Below, in pieces: positions 54,440 to 64,000 of a DNA stretch of 64,000 bases (its first letter is position 1; every line of letters starts with the position of its first letter). The stretch spans positions 962,252 to 1,026,251 of the forward strand of contig JAVLUZ010000191.1 in assembly GCA_036768485.1 (NCBI GenBank). Direction: 5' to 3'. Source of the stretch: Mermis nigrescens. Taxonomy: Eukaryota; Nematoda; Enoplea; Mermithida; Mermithidae. Under the pieces are notes generated by a model. It did no database searches. It was given only the letters and a program-made list of their open reading frames with translations, and was not told where the DNA came from. The translations under genes were made by a program, and so were the position numbers.

Positions 54440-56317
54440 TAGGGGTGTCCAAAGCCCCGGCCCCAGTTCTGGTGCCGGGGCTTATGCCCCGTCCCCGGGC
54501 AAGCCTTGCGCCGAGTCGGGGCTAAAAAATTACTAATTAAGAGTAAAAATCTCAAATTTTCTTCTGAAATCAATCTAGTCGATTACAAGGAAGCATACAA
54601 TGGTTTATTTAGGAATACTGACGAATTCGAATATCAAAATTTGATAATTTTACTGTTACTGTAGCGAAGATGTACACTTCTATTCAACTTAGGCGATTCG
54701 AATTTAGTGTATTTGCCTTACGGTTAAAGAAGTGATAGAAATTCCTAAATCTAAATGCTCCGTGATTTGTTTTTTCATTTTTTAGTTCATCTCTCAAAAT
54801 AAGTAGCCTAAATCGGAGGGTATAAATTTTTATTTTATTCTGTAAGATCTTTTAAATGAAACTCGTTACATATGTTAAGCCTGGCCGGACAAAATATAGA
54901 AAAACTGATTGAATGATGAGCTTTTTGGACGAAATAGAGATTACTTGCTACGATTGCGCTTCGTGGGGCCCTGCTGACCTAATATCATCTATGTTGTTAC
55001 TATTTTGCACCAGGTAATAATTTCTTTGTCGAAATTCACGATTTTACGAAATTCTATGAATTCAAGCTTGTGCTGTCCTAAATAATCTACGCCGTAGCCC
55101 TCAATTTTAACAAGGAAAAGATGCTTGAAACTTTTAAATCAACATTCTTATAGCGTAGAAGAGCTGGAAGGAAGACATAGATAACTGCAAATAGGCAGTG
55201 TAAATCCAAGAACTACTTATGTAATGTGCTTTTTTACTTAGAACTCTGGACTCTTCAAAATTTCGCTCTTATAAAGAAAAAATTGGTATAAAAGGATCTG
55301 GTTAAACTTTCTAAAATGCATGCTATCAAGTAAAATCTTAATTTCGAATGATTTTTCTGCAGATGTGGCAACCACATAGCATTACGGGAAATTTTTCTTC
55401 ATGTGCTGATTGATGGATAGTATCGTTTATTGCAAGATTGAATAACTGTCTGATGTGATTATTCTATCATGAACTCAAAAACTTTTTTTGCAATTCACGG
55501 CTTCCTCGGAAATCGCTCGAGCCTTATGAATTTTTGAAATGTGAAGATACATATAAACTTAACATTTGAGATTTTGCGCTAATAATTGTAATCATTTTAA
55601 TGAACTGATTCGGGATCAGAAGCATCACAGATACTTTTCAAATAGTCATGTTATTCTTCTACTTTTTACTTATTAATTTGAAGTCTTCATAAAATGAGAA
55701 CTATTCAATTAACTCCTCCTTTGCAATTATATTATTAAGTACTATTGCAAAATTTTCACTGGATGATTTTAAGTGTACATAGTACAGGGCTCGCCATGAA
55801 AGTTGACGCGATCATTGTAAGATTAATGTTTCTATTATTATGTATCAACTTGCTTTTTATTAAAGGATATCTATTCTCTAACATGCTCTTAATGCGTGAC
55901 ACAGACTGAGCAATTTAGCTATTAATAGCACCAAGAAAACGAAGCACGCACGTGAATGGCTTTGAACGCGCACGAATGGCTTCGAACGCGCACGTGAATG
56001 CTGAACGCGCTCGTGAATGCCATTGGATCCAACACCATTCACGTGCTGCTTCGTTTCTTGATGCTGTAATAGCTAAATTGCTCCGTCTTCGTCGCGCGTT
56101 AACGGCATGTTAGAGAATAATATCCAATAGTAGGAAAGACAAGTTGATACAGAATAATGGACAAAAAGCGACGCTCGCGACGCTTTGTCTAACATTAATC
56201 TTACAATAATGGTGTGTCAACTTTCATGGCGAGCATTGTACATTATAGAGTCGGCATATATTGTGTACACATTATCTTGCCCCGGCCCCGGCTAAAATCT
56301 GCCCCGGGACATCCCTA
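54440..56317 (+). mobile_element. hAT-like element 3, GGCCCC hexamer ends
   Basis: Left end TAGGGGTGTCCAAAGCCCC, right end inverse TAGGGATGTCCCGGGGC. Inside each end is GCCCCGGCCCC (54455-54500 and 56279-56306). 1.88 kb, close in size to elements 1 and 2. Interior AT-rich, no recognised frame; hosts foldback MITE K2. Flanking 8-mers do not match, so the duplication is lost or one end is diverged. Confidence 0.8.
55783..56241. mobile_element. Foldback MITE family K (copy 2), nested in hAT 3
   Basis: TACAGGGCTCGCCATGAAAG to CTTTCATGGCGAGCATTGTA, arms of ~170 bp around an array of GAACGCGCACGTGAATG units. Confidence 0.9.
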
Positions 56318-56554
56318 CCTTAAACACCATTTCTCTAGCCGAAACCAAGACATTTAATAAGTAAATTTTTTAATATTATATCTGATAAGCTTTCATTGTT
56401 CAGTTTGATAGAGAATATGTCAGAATGAGCTTATTGGAGCAATCAGTTTGAAGTAAACCATACGTGCTTGTTTGTAATACAGCACACTTTCAAGAAAAAG
56501 ATTGAAAAACAATTAAAATTTAAAACAATTATCACAAATAATGATGCAAAGATA

Positions 56555-57235
56555 CAGACATGTGCATAAATGTCCCAAATTTAGAGACGAGGCAGTCGGC
56601 CATTTTCAGGGACTCATTAAACGACAATATATTTTAGCTAAAAATAGAAAGAAACATAAAAATGGTCTGAAAAAGTTAGTTTTTGCCCAAAAAGAGGGGG
56701 CGGGTATTAAATTTCAGCCTTTGAGAGAAGGAGGGTCCATATCCATATGCATGAAAGCATGCATGTATAAATGTTCGAATTTTCGGATGAAGGTCCCATC
56801 AGACCTTTTCGGGGAAGCAGGAGGGTAAATGGCGTTCATTTTCCAGCCACAAATGGCAAAAAAACACGTAAAGATGGCCAAAAACGCGAGTTTTAGCCGA
56901 AAATCGGGAAGGGCGGGGTTCAAAAATTTTTTGACTGGGGGGATCGGGGGACGATTGACCTTGGGTGGGATCCCCAAATCCTTCTGTTACATGCATACAT
57001 GTAACGGCTCGGAATTTTCGGGTGGGGTCCCTAGCCATTTTGAAGGGGAGGTGAGAATGATATCAAGTTTTGGCCAAAACCGGCCAAAAATAGCCTAAAA
57101 CGGCCAAAAAATTCATTTAAAAAAATCGTGACGAGGTTAAAACTTTGTTGGCCTTGGGGCCTTGAGGGATGGGGAGCGACTAACTTTGGGCGGAGGATCC
57201 CCCTATCCCCCTTACATTTATGCTTTCAACATGTT
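56555..57235 (-). repeat. Three family D copies head to tail
   Basis: Reverse-oriented D units at about 56555-56765, 56760-56998 and 56990-57235. The junctions share terminal sequence (GCATGAAAGCATGCATG; TTACATGCATACATGTAACG). Each ends in the complement of GGGATCCCC...GTTACATG. Confidence 0.82.
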
Positions 57236-57599
57236 TTAATAGAAGCAATTTGCTAATGAGATAATACGTGATAAATAATGAGTTTTATTACGATTTGACA
57301 TGATCGGAATTGATGATGTTTTAAAAAAAATTAAATTTATACGATAACCCCTTTGAAGCATAACCTGGGTTAACGGCGAGAATTATATTTCAACATTTTG
57401 TGATTTTGCTTTGCGTTTGTATGTAGTTTTGCAACTTTACAATAATGATTTTTTAATATCTTTATACATATTTATATGTATATTGTCTATTTCTCTATTT
57501 TTTAAATTTTGTTTTATATTTTCTAATAAATTCGTGCTTTTAAATGATTTTCCATTCTTTGCCATTATGTTGCATTTTCTGCCACATATTTCTTTCTCA

Positions 57600-57740
57600 C
57601 GTAAACACCCCCGAATTTGGGAAGGGGCCGATCGAGTCGACCATTCTTCCAGAGATGGTATTCTACTTTCGGTCAAAAACGACAAAAAAACCACAAAAAA
57701 TGGCTTAATACGCAAGAAAGTCGGAGGGGCGGCTTTATAA
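57600..57740 (-). repeat. Degraded family D fragment
   Basis: Contains AAAACGACAAAAAAACCAC and flanking G-rich segments in D order; no intact ends. Confidence 0.45.
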
Positions 57741-57957
57741 AATTTCAATTTTGGGGATTAGGGGTATTTTTGCTGAATTTATGCACCTCATTTATTAATT
57801 TTATCCATTTCTCACTTTTTTCACCTTTTATGGACTTATAAACAAAAATAGTTTTACTACTAATAATGATCGAAGCTTCCAAATTATTAGGCTTTTAAAC
57901 GATTTGTGCACAATAGCAGCATATGATTATTACTGGGCACTTTAAAACGGCTTAAAG

Positions 57958-58153
57958 AATTTTGAGTGAGATCTCCGGACATTTTTGGGGGAAGGAGATT
58001 AATAACCTCGGATTTTGGTTTAAAAAAGCCTACAATTGCAAAAAATGCAAATTTTCGCTAAAAAATCAGGGGGGTGTCAAAAATTTTCTGACTTTGGGTG
58101 GATGGGGTACGACCGATTTGGGTGGGGATCCCCAAGCACCCCTGTTACACGCG
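57958..58153 (-). mobile_element. Family D element (D10)
   Basis: TTTTTGGGGGAAGGAGATTAA through GGGTGGGGATCCCCAAGC to CCCCTGTTACACG; 5' end worn. Confidence 0.75.
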
Positions 58154-58584
58154 TCGTTATTACGGTAAACTACAGTACTACCTAGTCGATCGCTGGGACG
58201 CGGCACGGTACCCGTAGATATGTTCGGCAGCCTGGTAGAGCCGTTTTGTGTAATTTTCTAAAAAATAAGCCATTATTACGCAAATTTTTTTGGGATATTC
58301 TTATACCTGTTGTTTAAAAAACGATGTTGTAAATTTTTTTAATAAAATTTTTTAATTATGAGAAAAAATTCAAATTTATACAAAAAATCCAAGCTTTGGC
58401 TTTTTAAAGACGCACGAATTTTGTGCGATAAAAAAAGCAAAAATGGCTAAATTAGGGATTATTATGAAATTTCTAGATGGAAATATTTTGTGAAATTTTC
58501 CTCGAACTTTTGAAAAAGGCCAAAATGCTTTTTTATACTACTTCTATTGTTTACACCCTCCGCAAGTCAGCCTAAACATTATAC

Positions 58585-58754
58585 CGAGTGTATGTAGGAC
58601 CGTGTCAAACCGCCAAACTTCTTCCGATGGATCCAGCATTCGCGACAAAGGCGCAGCAACGATCCGGCATGGACCCCACGAATACGAGTGATCGAATATT
58701 CCGGCTGGGACACAAACTGAGCCAGAACCATTGCATTCAAAGTGTCTTCGCTAC
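58585..58754 (-). CDS. MTA1-like: MTA-like gene, probable GATA-finger exon, damaged or divergent
   Basis: Acceptor CTTTCTTCATCCAG at 58756-58755 and donor CACTCG|GTATAA, 170 nt. In the frame with the best end it encodes RLCRECWIHRKKFGGL, which matches the second half of the MTA GATA zinc finger (R-L-C-x-x-C-W-x-x-W-K-K-x-G-G-L); the usual second Trp is Arg. The first half, Y-S-W-G-P, appears only in the neighbouring frame (HSYSWGPC), one base out of register near the GGGG run at 58672-58676. The first Cys pair is not recognisable. So this is an exon with a frameshift, an assembly indel or a pseudogene. Its phase 0 end does not fit the next found exon (phase 1), so a small exon is missing between them. 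Confidence 0.5.
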
Positions 58755-59944
58755 CTGGATGAAGAAAGGCGAACAAAGTTATAATAAATAAGTGGAAAAC
58801 AGTTCGTGTACAATTTGGAGAGAATGAATGGGTAAGCGAAATAAGCTCGGCTCGTCTCTTATTGGTATAAACAGGATCCTGTGTAGCGCATTCCAGGCGC
58901 CTTGATGTGCGGCGACGTGCAGCGATCGAAGTGTAAAACTGACGCGAAAAAGTTTAAAGCATGCATGTACAATTTTTCTCAGCTAAATTTTCGTTTAGAA
59001 TATTGATATGACTATGCCTTGTAGTTTATGTAGCATTATAAAACTTCGGGTCAATTTTTGTTCCATATCACACCGCATAACAGATCAGTCTAAATGTAAA
59101 AAGGATAAAGTGTGAAGCGGATTACTGTGGCGCTAACCTACTTCGAAAAATCGACTCTCTCGCTTCTTTTCATTTGAGCACAATAAACAGCTGTGTAAGG
59201 GTGTTCCTGCAAAGAATTTTTCGCTCCCGGCTGAGTTTCGTCTTTTGAATACCACGTTTTATTCTCTTATTTTTCATTTGTGTTTTTATTTCGTCTTTTT
59301 TGCCATTATGCGTGTTTTAATATTTTTTATTGTTGTCATTTTTATTTTATTCTTCTTTCCACCTCGTTCTCTAATATTCTGGCTATCTATGCAATTTAGC
59401 GCATTTGCATACAACGCGTAATCTTGAAAACTTTCGTCACACTCAATTTTTCTTTCGCCTTTCGTTAAGATTTCGAACTGTCTCGAAATGTTAAAACGTT
59501 ACGTCTTTAATTTTTGCCAGGTTATCTAACTTATTATCTAACTTATTACCTAACTTATCTAATTTTTCAATGAAGCTCGAGCTGTTGGCAAACAAAAACA
59601 CCAAATCTTTAATTTAAATAGCAATTTCAAAACATTCAAACCCATAAAAACTAAATTAATTAGGGCGCTTAATTATAATACGTGCAAAGCGTTGCCTGAT
59701 TTAGAAAACCGATAATACTAAGTGATTTAAAAATCATTCAGAAATAAATTAAAAAAAAAATATGTTAAAAAGTAACATACCCAATTTGTATAAAATAATT
59801 AACATAAATTAATAATTATTTTTAAAAAATATTAAAAGCTAATTCATTCAAATTATTAATATAAAAGACCTCATATATAAGAAGTCGTTTAGAACGAAGA
59901 TAACCTTTTTGTTCTTGATTATTTATTAGATGATGAAACATGTA
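58755..59944. other. No feature identified
   Basis: Upstream intron of gene 2, moderate AT content. A GC-richer patch at 58880-58940 has an open frame on the minus strand but no recognised domain. MTA BAH, ELM2 and SANT exons, expected upstream, were not found and should lie beyond 64000. Confidence 0.4.
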
Positions 59945-60025
59945 CCCGGAAGCGGATCCGGATCCGGTATTACCGGATGTTTTCAGGATCAAGTTTGAAT
60001 TTTCACTACCCGAATCCGGATCCAG
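59945..60025 (+). repeat. GGATCC hexamer array, left
   Basis: GGAAGCGGATCCGGATCCGG followed by spaced copies to CCCGAATCCGGATCCAG. Possible left end of a fourth GGNNCC element; no TAGGG terminus seen. Confidence 0.7.
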
Positions 60026-60051
60026 AAACGACTCAATACAGATTCCGAATC

Positions 60052-60245
60052 ATACTGTAACAGGGGGATGGGGGAATTTTCCCCACCCAAAGTCGGAAAA
60101 TTTTTGACCCCCCCAATTTTTGGAAAAATTTGAATTTTTTGGCCGTTTTTAGTCGTTTTCGGCCGTTTTTGGCCGAGAAATTTGAGGTCATTTACCTCCC
60201 CTAAAAATGGCCGGGATCCCCTCCAATTTCGAGCCGTTACATAAA
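60052..60245 (+). mobile_element. Family D element (D11)
   Basis: CATACTGTAACAGGGGGATG to TTCGAGCCGTTACATA. Duplication not visible. Confidence 0.85.
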
Positions 60246-60404
60246 ATCTTTCACTTTTATCTAAAAATGTGCCATTTATGAGGTTAAAGTCAGATTTCAA
60301 GCAAAATCAGTTTCATTCAAGAAAAAGTTTTATTTCTACACTAAAATCAAGTCATGAATAATGACATTTATGAAGTAAAGTTAACTTCTGGTCAACAGCC
60401 TTTT

Positions 60405-61200
60405 ATGCACAAGGTCCGTTAGTAAATGTGCGAAGATGGTAGTCAAAAGCCTTTGTACATTTTTTTCCGGGTACTATAATATGCTACAGTAGCGATTTTA
60501 GTGTGGTAAAAACAGAGTTGTTCGACCTTTGGTAGTACATTTTAGCTAATTTATGCGTCTGTGAGGGCAAAAATCACTAAGAATCGTCTAAAAACGGCGC
60601 GAAACGCCAAAAAATTTTAGCACGAAGCAGTGTTTTTTTGTACAAGGTCCATTTGTACATGTACAAAGATGGTCCCTAAAAGTCTTTGTACATTTCGTAC
60701 ACACAAATTTTTGGGTACTATAATATGGTACAGTATCGATTTTAGCGTGGCGTTCGACCTTTGGTTACGTATTTAAGCTATTTCTAGGTTTCTGAGGGCA
60801 AAAATCAGTAATAATCGTCTCAAAACGGCGCGAAGCGCTAAAAAATTTGACATTTTCCTTTCAAAATGCAATTTCTGAAATTATAAAGATATATAGAACA
60901 CACAATTGCTCCTTTCGGCGCGGAGCGCGAATTCTGGCGAATTTCGAACCTTTTTTTGCAGTTTTTGTCTTCCAAAAAATCTTTGTACATGTACAAAGAC
61001 GGTCCCCAAAGTCTTTGTACATCACAAAAAATCTTTGCCGAATACAAAAAAAAACCGTGGCGCGAAGCGCCGAAAAATATTTGTGAATTTCAGACTTTTT
61101 TTGCAATTTTTGTCTTCCCAAAAACCTATGTACATGTACAAAGACGGTGCCGAAAAGTCTTTGTACATCGGGAAAAATCTTTGCCGAATACGAAAAAAAC
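60405..61200 (+). repeat. Array of CTTTGTACATGTACAAAG and GGCGCGAAGCGCC hairpins
   Basis: Four diverged units (about 60405, 60630, 60960, 61110), each with a TTTGTACATGTACAAAGA-type palindrome. Three have a GGCGCGAAGCGCC-type palindrome spaced 120-200 bp away. Some units start TACTATAATATG.TACAGTA. Translated frames across it are repeat artefacts. Confidence 0.8.
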
Positions 61201-61605
61201 CGAGCTAGTCAATAATACTCTAAGAAGAGAAGTATCATACAGACGATCGCGCTTTGGTTGATATACTATTCTAAATCGACTAAAAAGCTGTTTGAATAGG
61301 AAGGATTTCGAATACTAGTCGCGGCAGTTGTAAGAATTTTAATGCATGGAGATAAAGCACGGTAAACAACCAAATACGCCGATCCTCTAAGTACGATTTT
61401 TATTTGGCAAAGATTTTTCGGAATGTTTGTGTGCATACAAGAGAGGACTTTTCGAGACACCTTTTTATATGCACAAAGATTTGTGGGAGGACAAAAATTG
61501 TAAAAACGACTGAAATCTTCGGAAATATTCGACGCTTTCCGCCGGAATTAGTAGTCAGTTCAATGTCGTTATAATGGCGAAAATTGCGTATAAAAAGGAA
61601 AAAAG

Positions 61606-61819
61606 CATACATGTAACAGGGGGATGGGGATCCCCCACCCAAAGTCGGACGTCCCCCTTTCCTCCAAAACCAGAAAATTTTTGACACCCCCCCCGAATTT
61701 TTCGGCCGTGTTTAGGCTTTTTTTGGCCGTTTTCGGCCAAAAATTGGAAGTCATTACCCCCACCCCCGTCCTAAAAATGGCCAGGGACCCCCAAAAAATT
61801 TCGAGCCGTTACATGTATG
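61606..61819 (+). mobile_element. Family D element (D12), full length
   Basis: CATACATGTAACAGGGGGAT to GAGCCGTTACATGTATG, 214 bp with 14-bp terminal inverted repeat. Flanks GAAAAAAG and GGCAAAAG match at 6 of 8. Confidence 0.9.
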
Positions 61820-62424
61820 GGCAAAAGCGTCTAATTTTCTAGCGTTTGGCGTCGAGGAGTTGAGTTATTTACACTGTTTGCCTGTTAAAAGCCTGCTTGA
61901 ATTAGAACTTGAGGCATGTTAGTCAAACAAAACTATTTGGTACAAAATTAATAGTTCTATCTTTTGCTCCCCTTCCGAAAGCTTCAAAATAAAGTATCAA
62001 ATGTTAAAGATGACGTACTCTTTTTTATGCTTTTTTATGTATTTATTTTTTTTTATTTTTTATGCTTCCTGTAAATTGTTATATGTACTGCTGAAATTTT
62101 TCAAATAATAAATCATCCTATTTTCTTACCGTCAAAAACTCAAAAATAGGTTGAATTACTTTAAAAAGTCGAAAAACCAAATTTCACCATACAAAAAGCC
62201 TCACTTCTTTTTATTTTTGCAGAAAGTAACTGTCCCGAAATTTAATATACCCAATGTACAAAGGCTTAGGGATCGTCTTTGTACATGAACAAAGGGACAC
62301 GTAGTGTCAAAAACACTTGCCTATGAAGCACCAATAAGCAAGCACGAAAATTAAGATAGTGCACAGCAGCATATTAACAATGATTAGTATATTATTAGGC
62401 CAGGTTAATTGTGTACATATATTG

Positions 62425-62565
62425 AATCCGGATCCGGATCCAGAAGTTTCCATTTTTGCTACCCGGATCCGGATCCGGAATGTGTAAAAATTAGGATTCG
62501 GATCCGGAAAATACGAAAAACAGGATCGGATCCGGAAAGTCGAAAAACAGGATCGGATCCGGTTA
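62425..62565 (+). repeat. GGATCC hexamer array, right
   Basis: GAATCCGGATCCGGATCC then copies about every 30 bp to GGATCGGATCCGGTTAA. Shares CTACCCG.ATCCGGATCC with the left array in the same orientation. Confidence 0.7.
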
Positions 62566-62582
62566 AACTGAAAATGAGGATC

Positions 62583-62965
62583 ATACATGTACAGCATAAG
62601 GAATTCTGGGGGGTCAAGCCTGGAAATTTATCATAAAGTGCCTTTATGGGGCTAAAAAACGATGGGTGCACATCAAAAACGACTGCTTTTGGATGTTTCA
62701 GACAATGCTCGTTATGAAAACGTACAAAAATTCGGAAATATTTGAAAAAATTGAATAAATCAAACAAAACAAGGTCAAAAAAAACGTGTGTATGGCGCGA
62801 AGCGCCGAAAATTTGAGATTTTTGAGCCAAAAATGGGCTGAAAACGCTTAAAAAGGCACTTTTTACCAACTTTTACAAAAATCGATATTTGCTGTGGGTC
62901 GCGCCATTTTGCGGAGGGTCTTTTACCATTCTTGGGGTCAACACCCCTCCCTGAGAGAACACGTC
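62583..62965 (-). mobile_element. Family B element (B7)
   Basis: CATACATGTACAGCATAAGGA through GGCGCGAAGCGCCG; distal end diverged. Confidence 0.75.
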
Positions 62966-63144
62966 TTTTAGGGATCCCTTTCATCACTAGTATTGTAAAA
63001 TGCTAAGGTGCGAAAATTAAACAAAATGCATACATATGGCGGAACAGTAATCGTCATAATTCGAGACAATGACGACATTCACTCGGAGCGTAAAGTGTTC
63101 AAAATACAAAATTTTTAAAAAGCTAACTTTTACCAGCACATATG

Positions 63145-63312
63145 TATGGGGAATAGGGGGGGGGGGTTTGGACCTCCAAATTCGAAAAACTCAGCAAAAT
63201 AGGAATTTTTTAAACGTTATTTTGGTGTTATTTTTGGCCTTTTCGGGCTTAGTCCCGAAAAATGGAAAATTGACTGTCCCCCCGACATAGGACGGTCAGC
63301 CGACATGTGCCT
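63145..63312 (+). mobile_element. Family E MITE (E5), diverged
   Basis: GGGGGGGTTTGGACCTCC ... TTTTCGGGCTTAGTCCCG ... GACATAGGACGGTCAGCCG; same body as E1 to E3, termini worn. Confidence 0.65.
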
Positions 63313-63352
63313 TTTTATGAGCGCGTATGAAAAACTTTCGGATTTTCGTCTG

Positions 63353-63359
63353 TCTCTCG

Positions 63360-63452
<93 letters not shown>

Positions 63453-63469
63453 GGGGGGGGGGGGGGGGG
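63353..63469 (+). repeat. (CT)n microsatellite followed by G17
   Basis: About 100 bp of CT with occasional CG, then a 17-G run. The Arg-Glu and Ser-Leu frames are artefacts. Confidence 0.97.
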
Positions 63470-63540
63470 TCTCATTTTGTCCATTTGCCAATTCTGTTAA
63501 CGAGTTATATCGTCGAGACAAATATCAACTGTTTTTTAAA

Positions 63541-63768
63541 ATAATTAGGTTGCCGTTGGGATCTCAACGGCTCTATGTACGCATGACGAATGGAAAGCCT
63601 CCAACAATCAAACGTGACAGTTCAGTGGTTAAAATCCCGGATGCTGGTTTAAGGAGACTCATGGAAATTGTGTCAAAAGCAAAAGCCCTGAGGCTGAAAA
63701 GTTTTTACAGGCGTATGGGCTATAGTCATCTATTCATTTCCGACATCTTTTATAAGAGTCCATCTTGA
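63541..63768 (+). other. Unrecognised open frame, possible exon
   Basis: Preceded by TTTTAAAATAATTAG (possible acceptor). It encodes GSQRLYVRMTNGKPPTIKRD and GLRRLMEIVSKAKALRLKSF and ends in TGA. Composition looks protein-like, but I recognise no family. Opposite in strand to gene 2. Confidence 0.3.
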
Positions 63769-64000
63769 CGTTAATTTATTTTAAATTTATCACAAGATAT
63801 TTGCTAAGCACGGCTCATCCCGCCCTCTTAACACCTGATGCTTACTGTGACGGAATAAAAATGCAATTTTCGCACAAAGATATTTGAAGCAGCAGTAGTT
63901 CTGACCCGTCTTCAGCCCGAGCTGCCCAAAATTTTCAGCAATTTTGTCAAAATTAATAAATACTAATCTATACATAAGCTGTGCAGAAAAACCATAAATT

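Noticed and set aside
58588..58791. Plus-strand 67-residue frame
   Set aside because: Antisense shadow of the probable MTA GATA-finger exon, which has good splice borders on the minus strand.
63296..63544. Arg-Glu and Ser-Leu rich frames
   Set aside because: Translation of the (CT)n microsatellite.

Overview
This is animal nuclear DNA: AT-rich, intron-split genes with GT-AG borders, and very heavily loaded with transposons. The proteins recognised (an NRF-6-like acyltransferase and an MTA-type NuRD subunit) plus the repeat content suggest an arthropod, plausibly an insect; the species cannot be named. There are no operons, tRNA, rRNA or CRISPR features that I could see.

Two real genes can be read, both on the minus strand. 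Gene 1 (about 12.8 kb down to 4.6 kb) is the 5' part of an NRF-6-like (nose resistant to fluoxetine) multipass acyltransferase-3 protein. It has eight exons, from signal peptide and cysteine-rich N-terminal domain to the first membrane helix and the start of the acyltransferase domain; the rest must lie left of the window or is lost. Gene 2 (about 58.7 kb down to 38.5 kb) is the 3' part of an MTA (metastasis-associated, NuRD complex) gene. It has four phase-consistent exons (C2H2 finger, the conserved FxxHTT...ARRL block, a proline-rich tail, a terminal exon with stop) and, upstream, a likely but damaged GATA-finger exon. The exons are GC-rich islands in AT-rich introns packed with repeats.

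Nearly everything else is mobile DNA. At least five short families (called A to E here) have CA...TG ends and 8-bp target duplications and look like non-autonomous hAT elements: A (about 240 bp, more than 20 copies), B (about 415 bp), C (200 to 1,050 bp), D (about 215 bp) and E (about 180 bp). They are often nested in one another. Three larger hAT-like elements (34.8-36.8, 43.1-45.1 and 54.4-56.3 kb) carry arrays of different GGNNCC hexamers at their ends, and one still encodes the hAT C-terminal dimerisation domain, split by a family C insertion. A GGATCC pair at 59.9 and 62.4 kb may be a fourth.

Other elements: a decayed mariner (15.2-16.4 kb); short MITEs beginning TATAGTCTGTT; a truncated Penelope-like element with a GIY-YIG domain and an 11-bp target duplication (35.3-36.2 kb); palindromic foldback MITEs (37.2, 52.0 and 55.8 kb); a 5.4-kb giant palindrome (28.9-34.4 kb); two inverted copies of a roughly 4-kb composite repeat (0.5-3.5 and 20.3-24.6 kb); and a 256-bp tandem satellite (49.5-50.1 kb).
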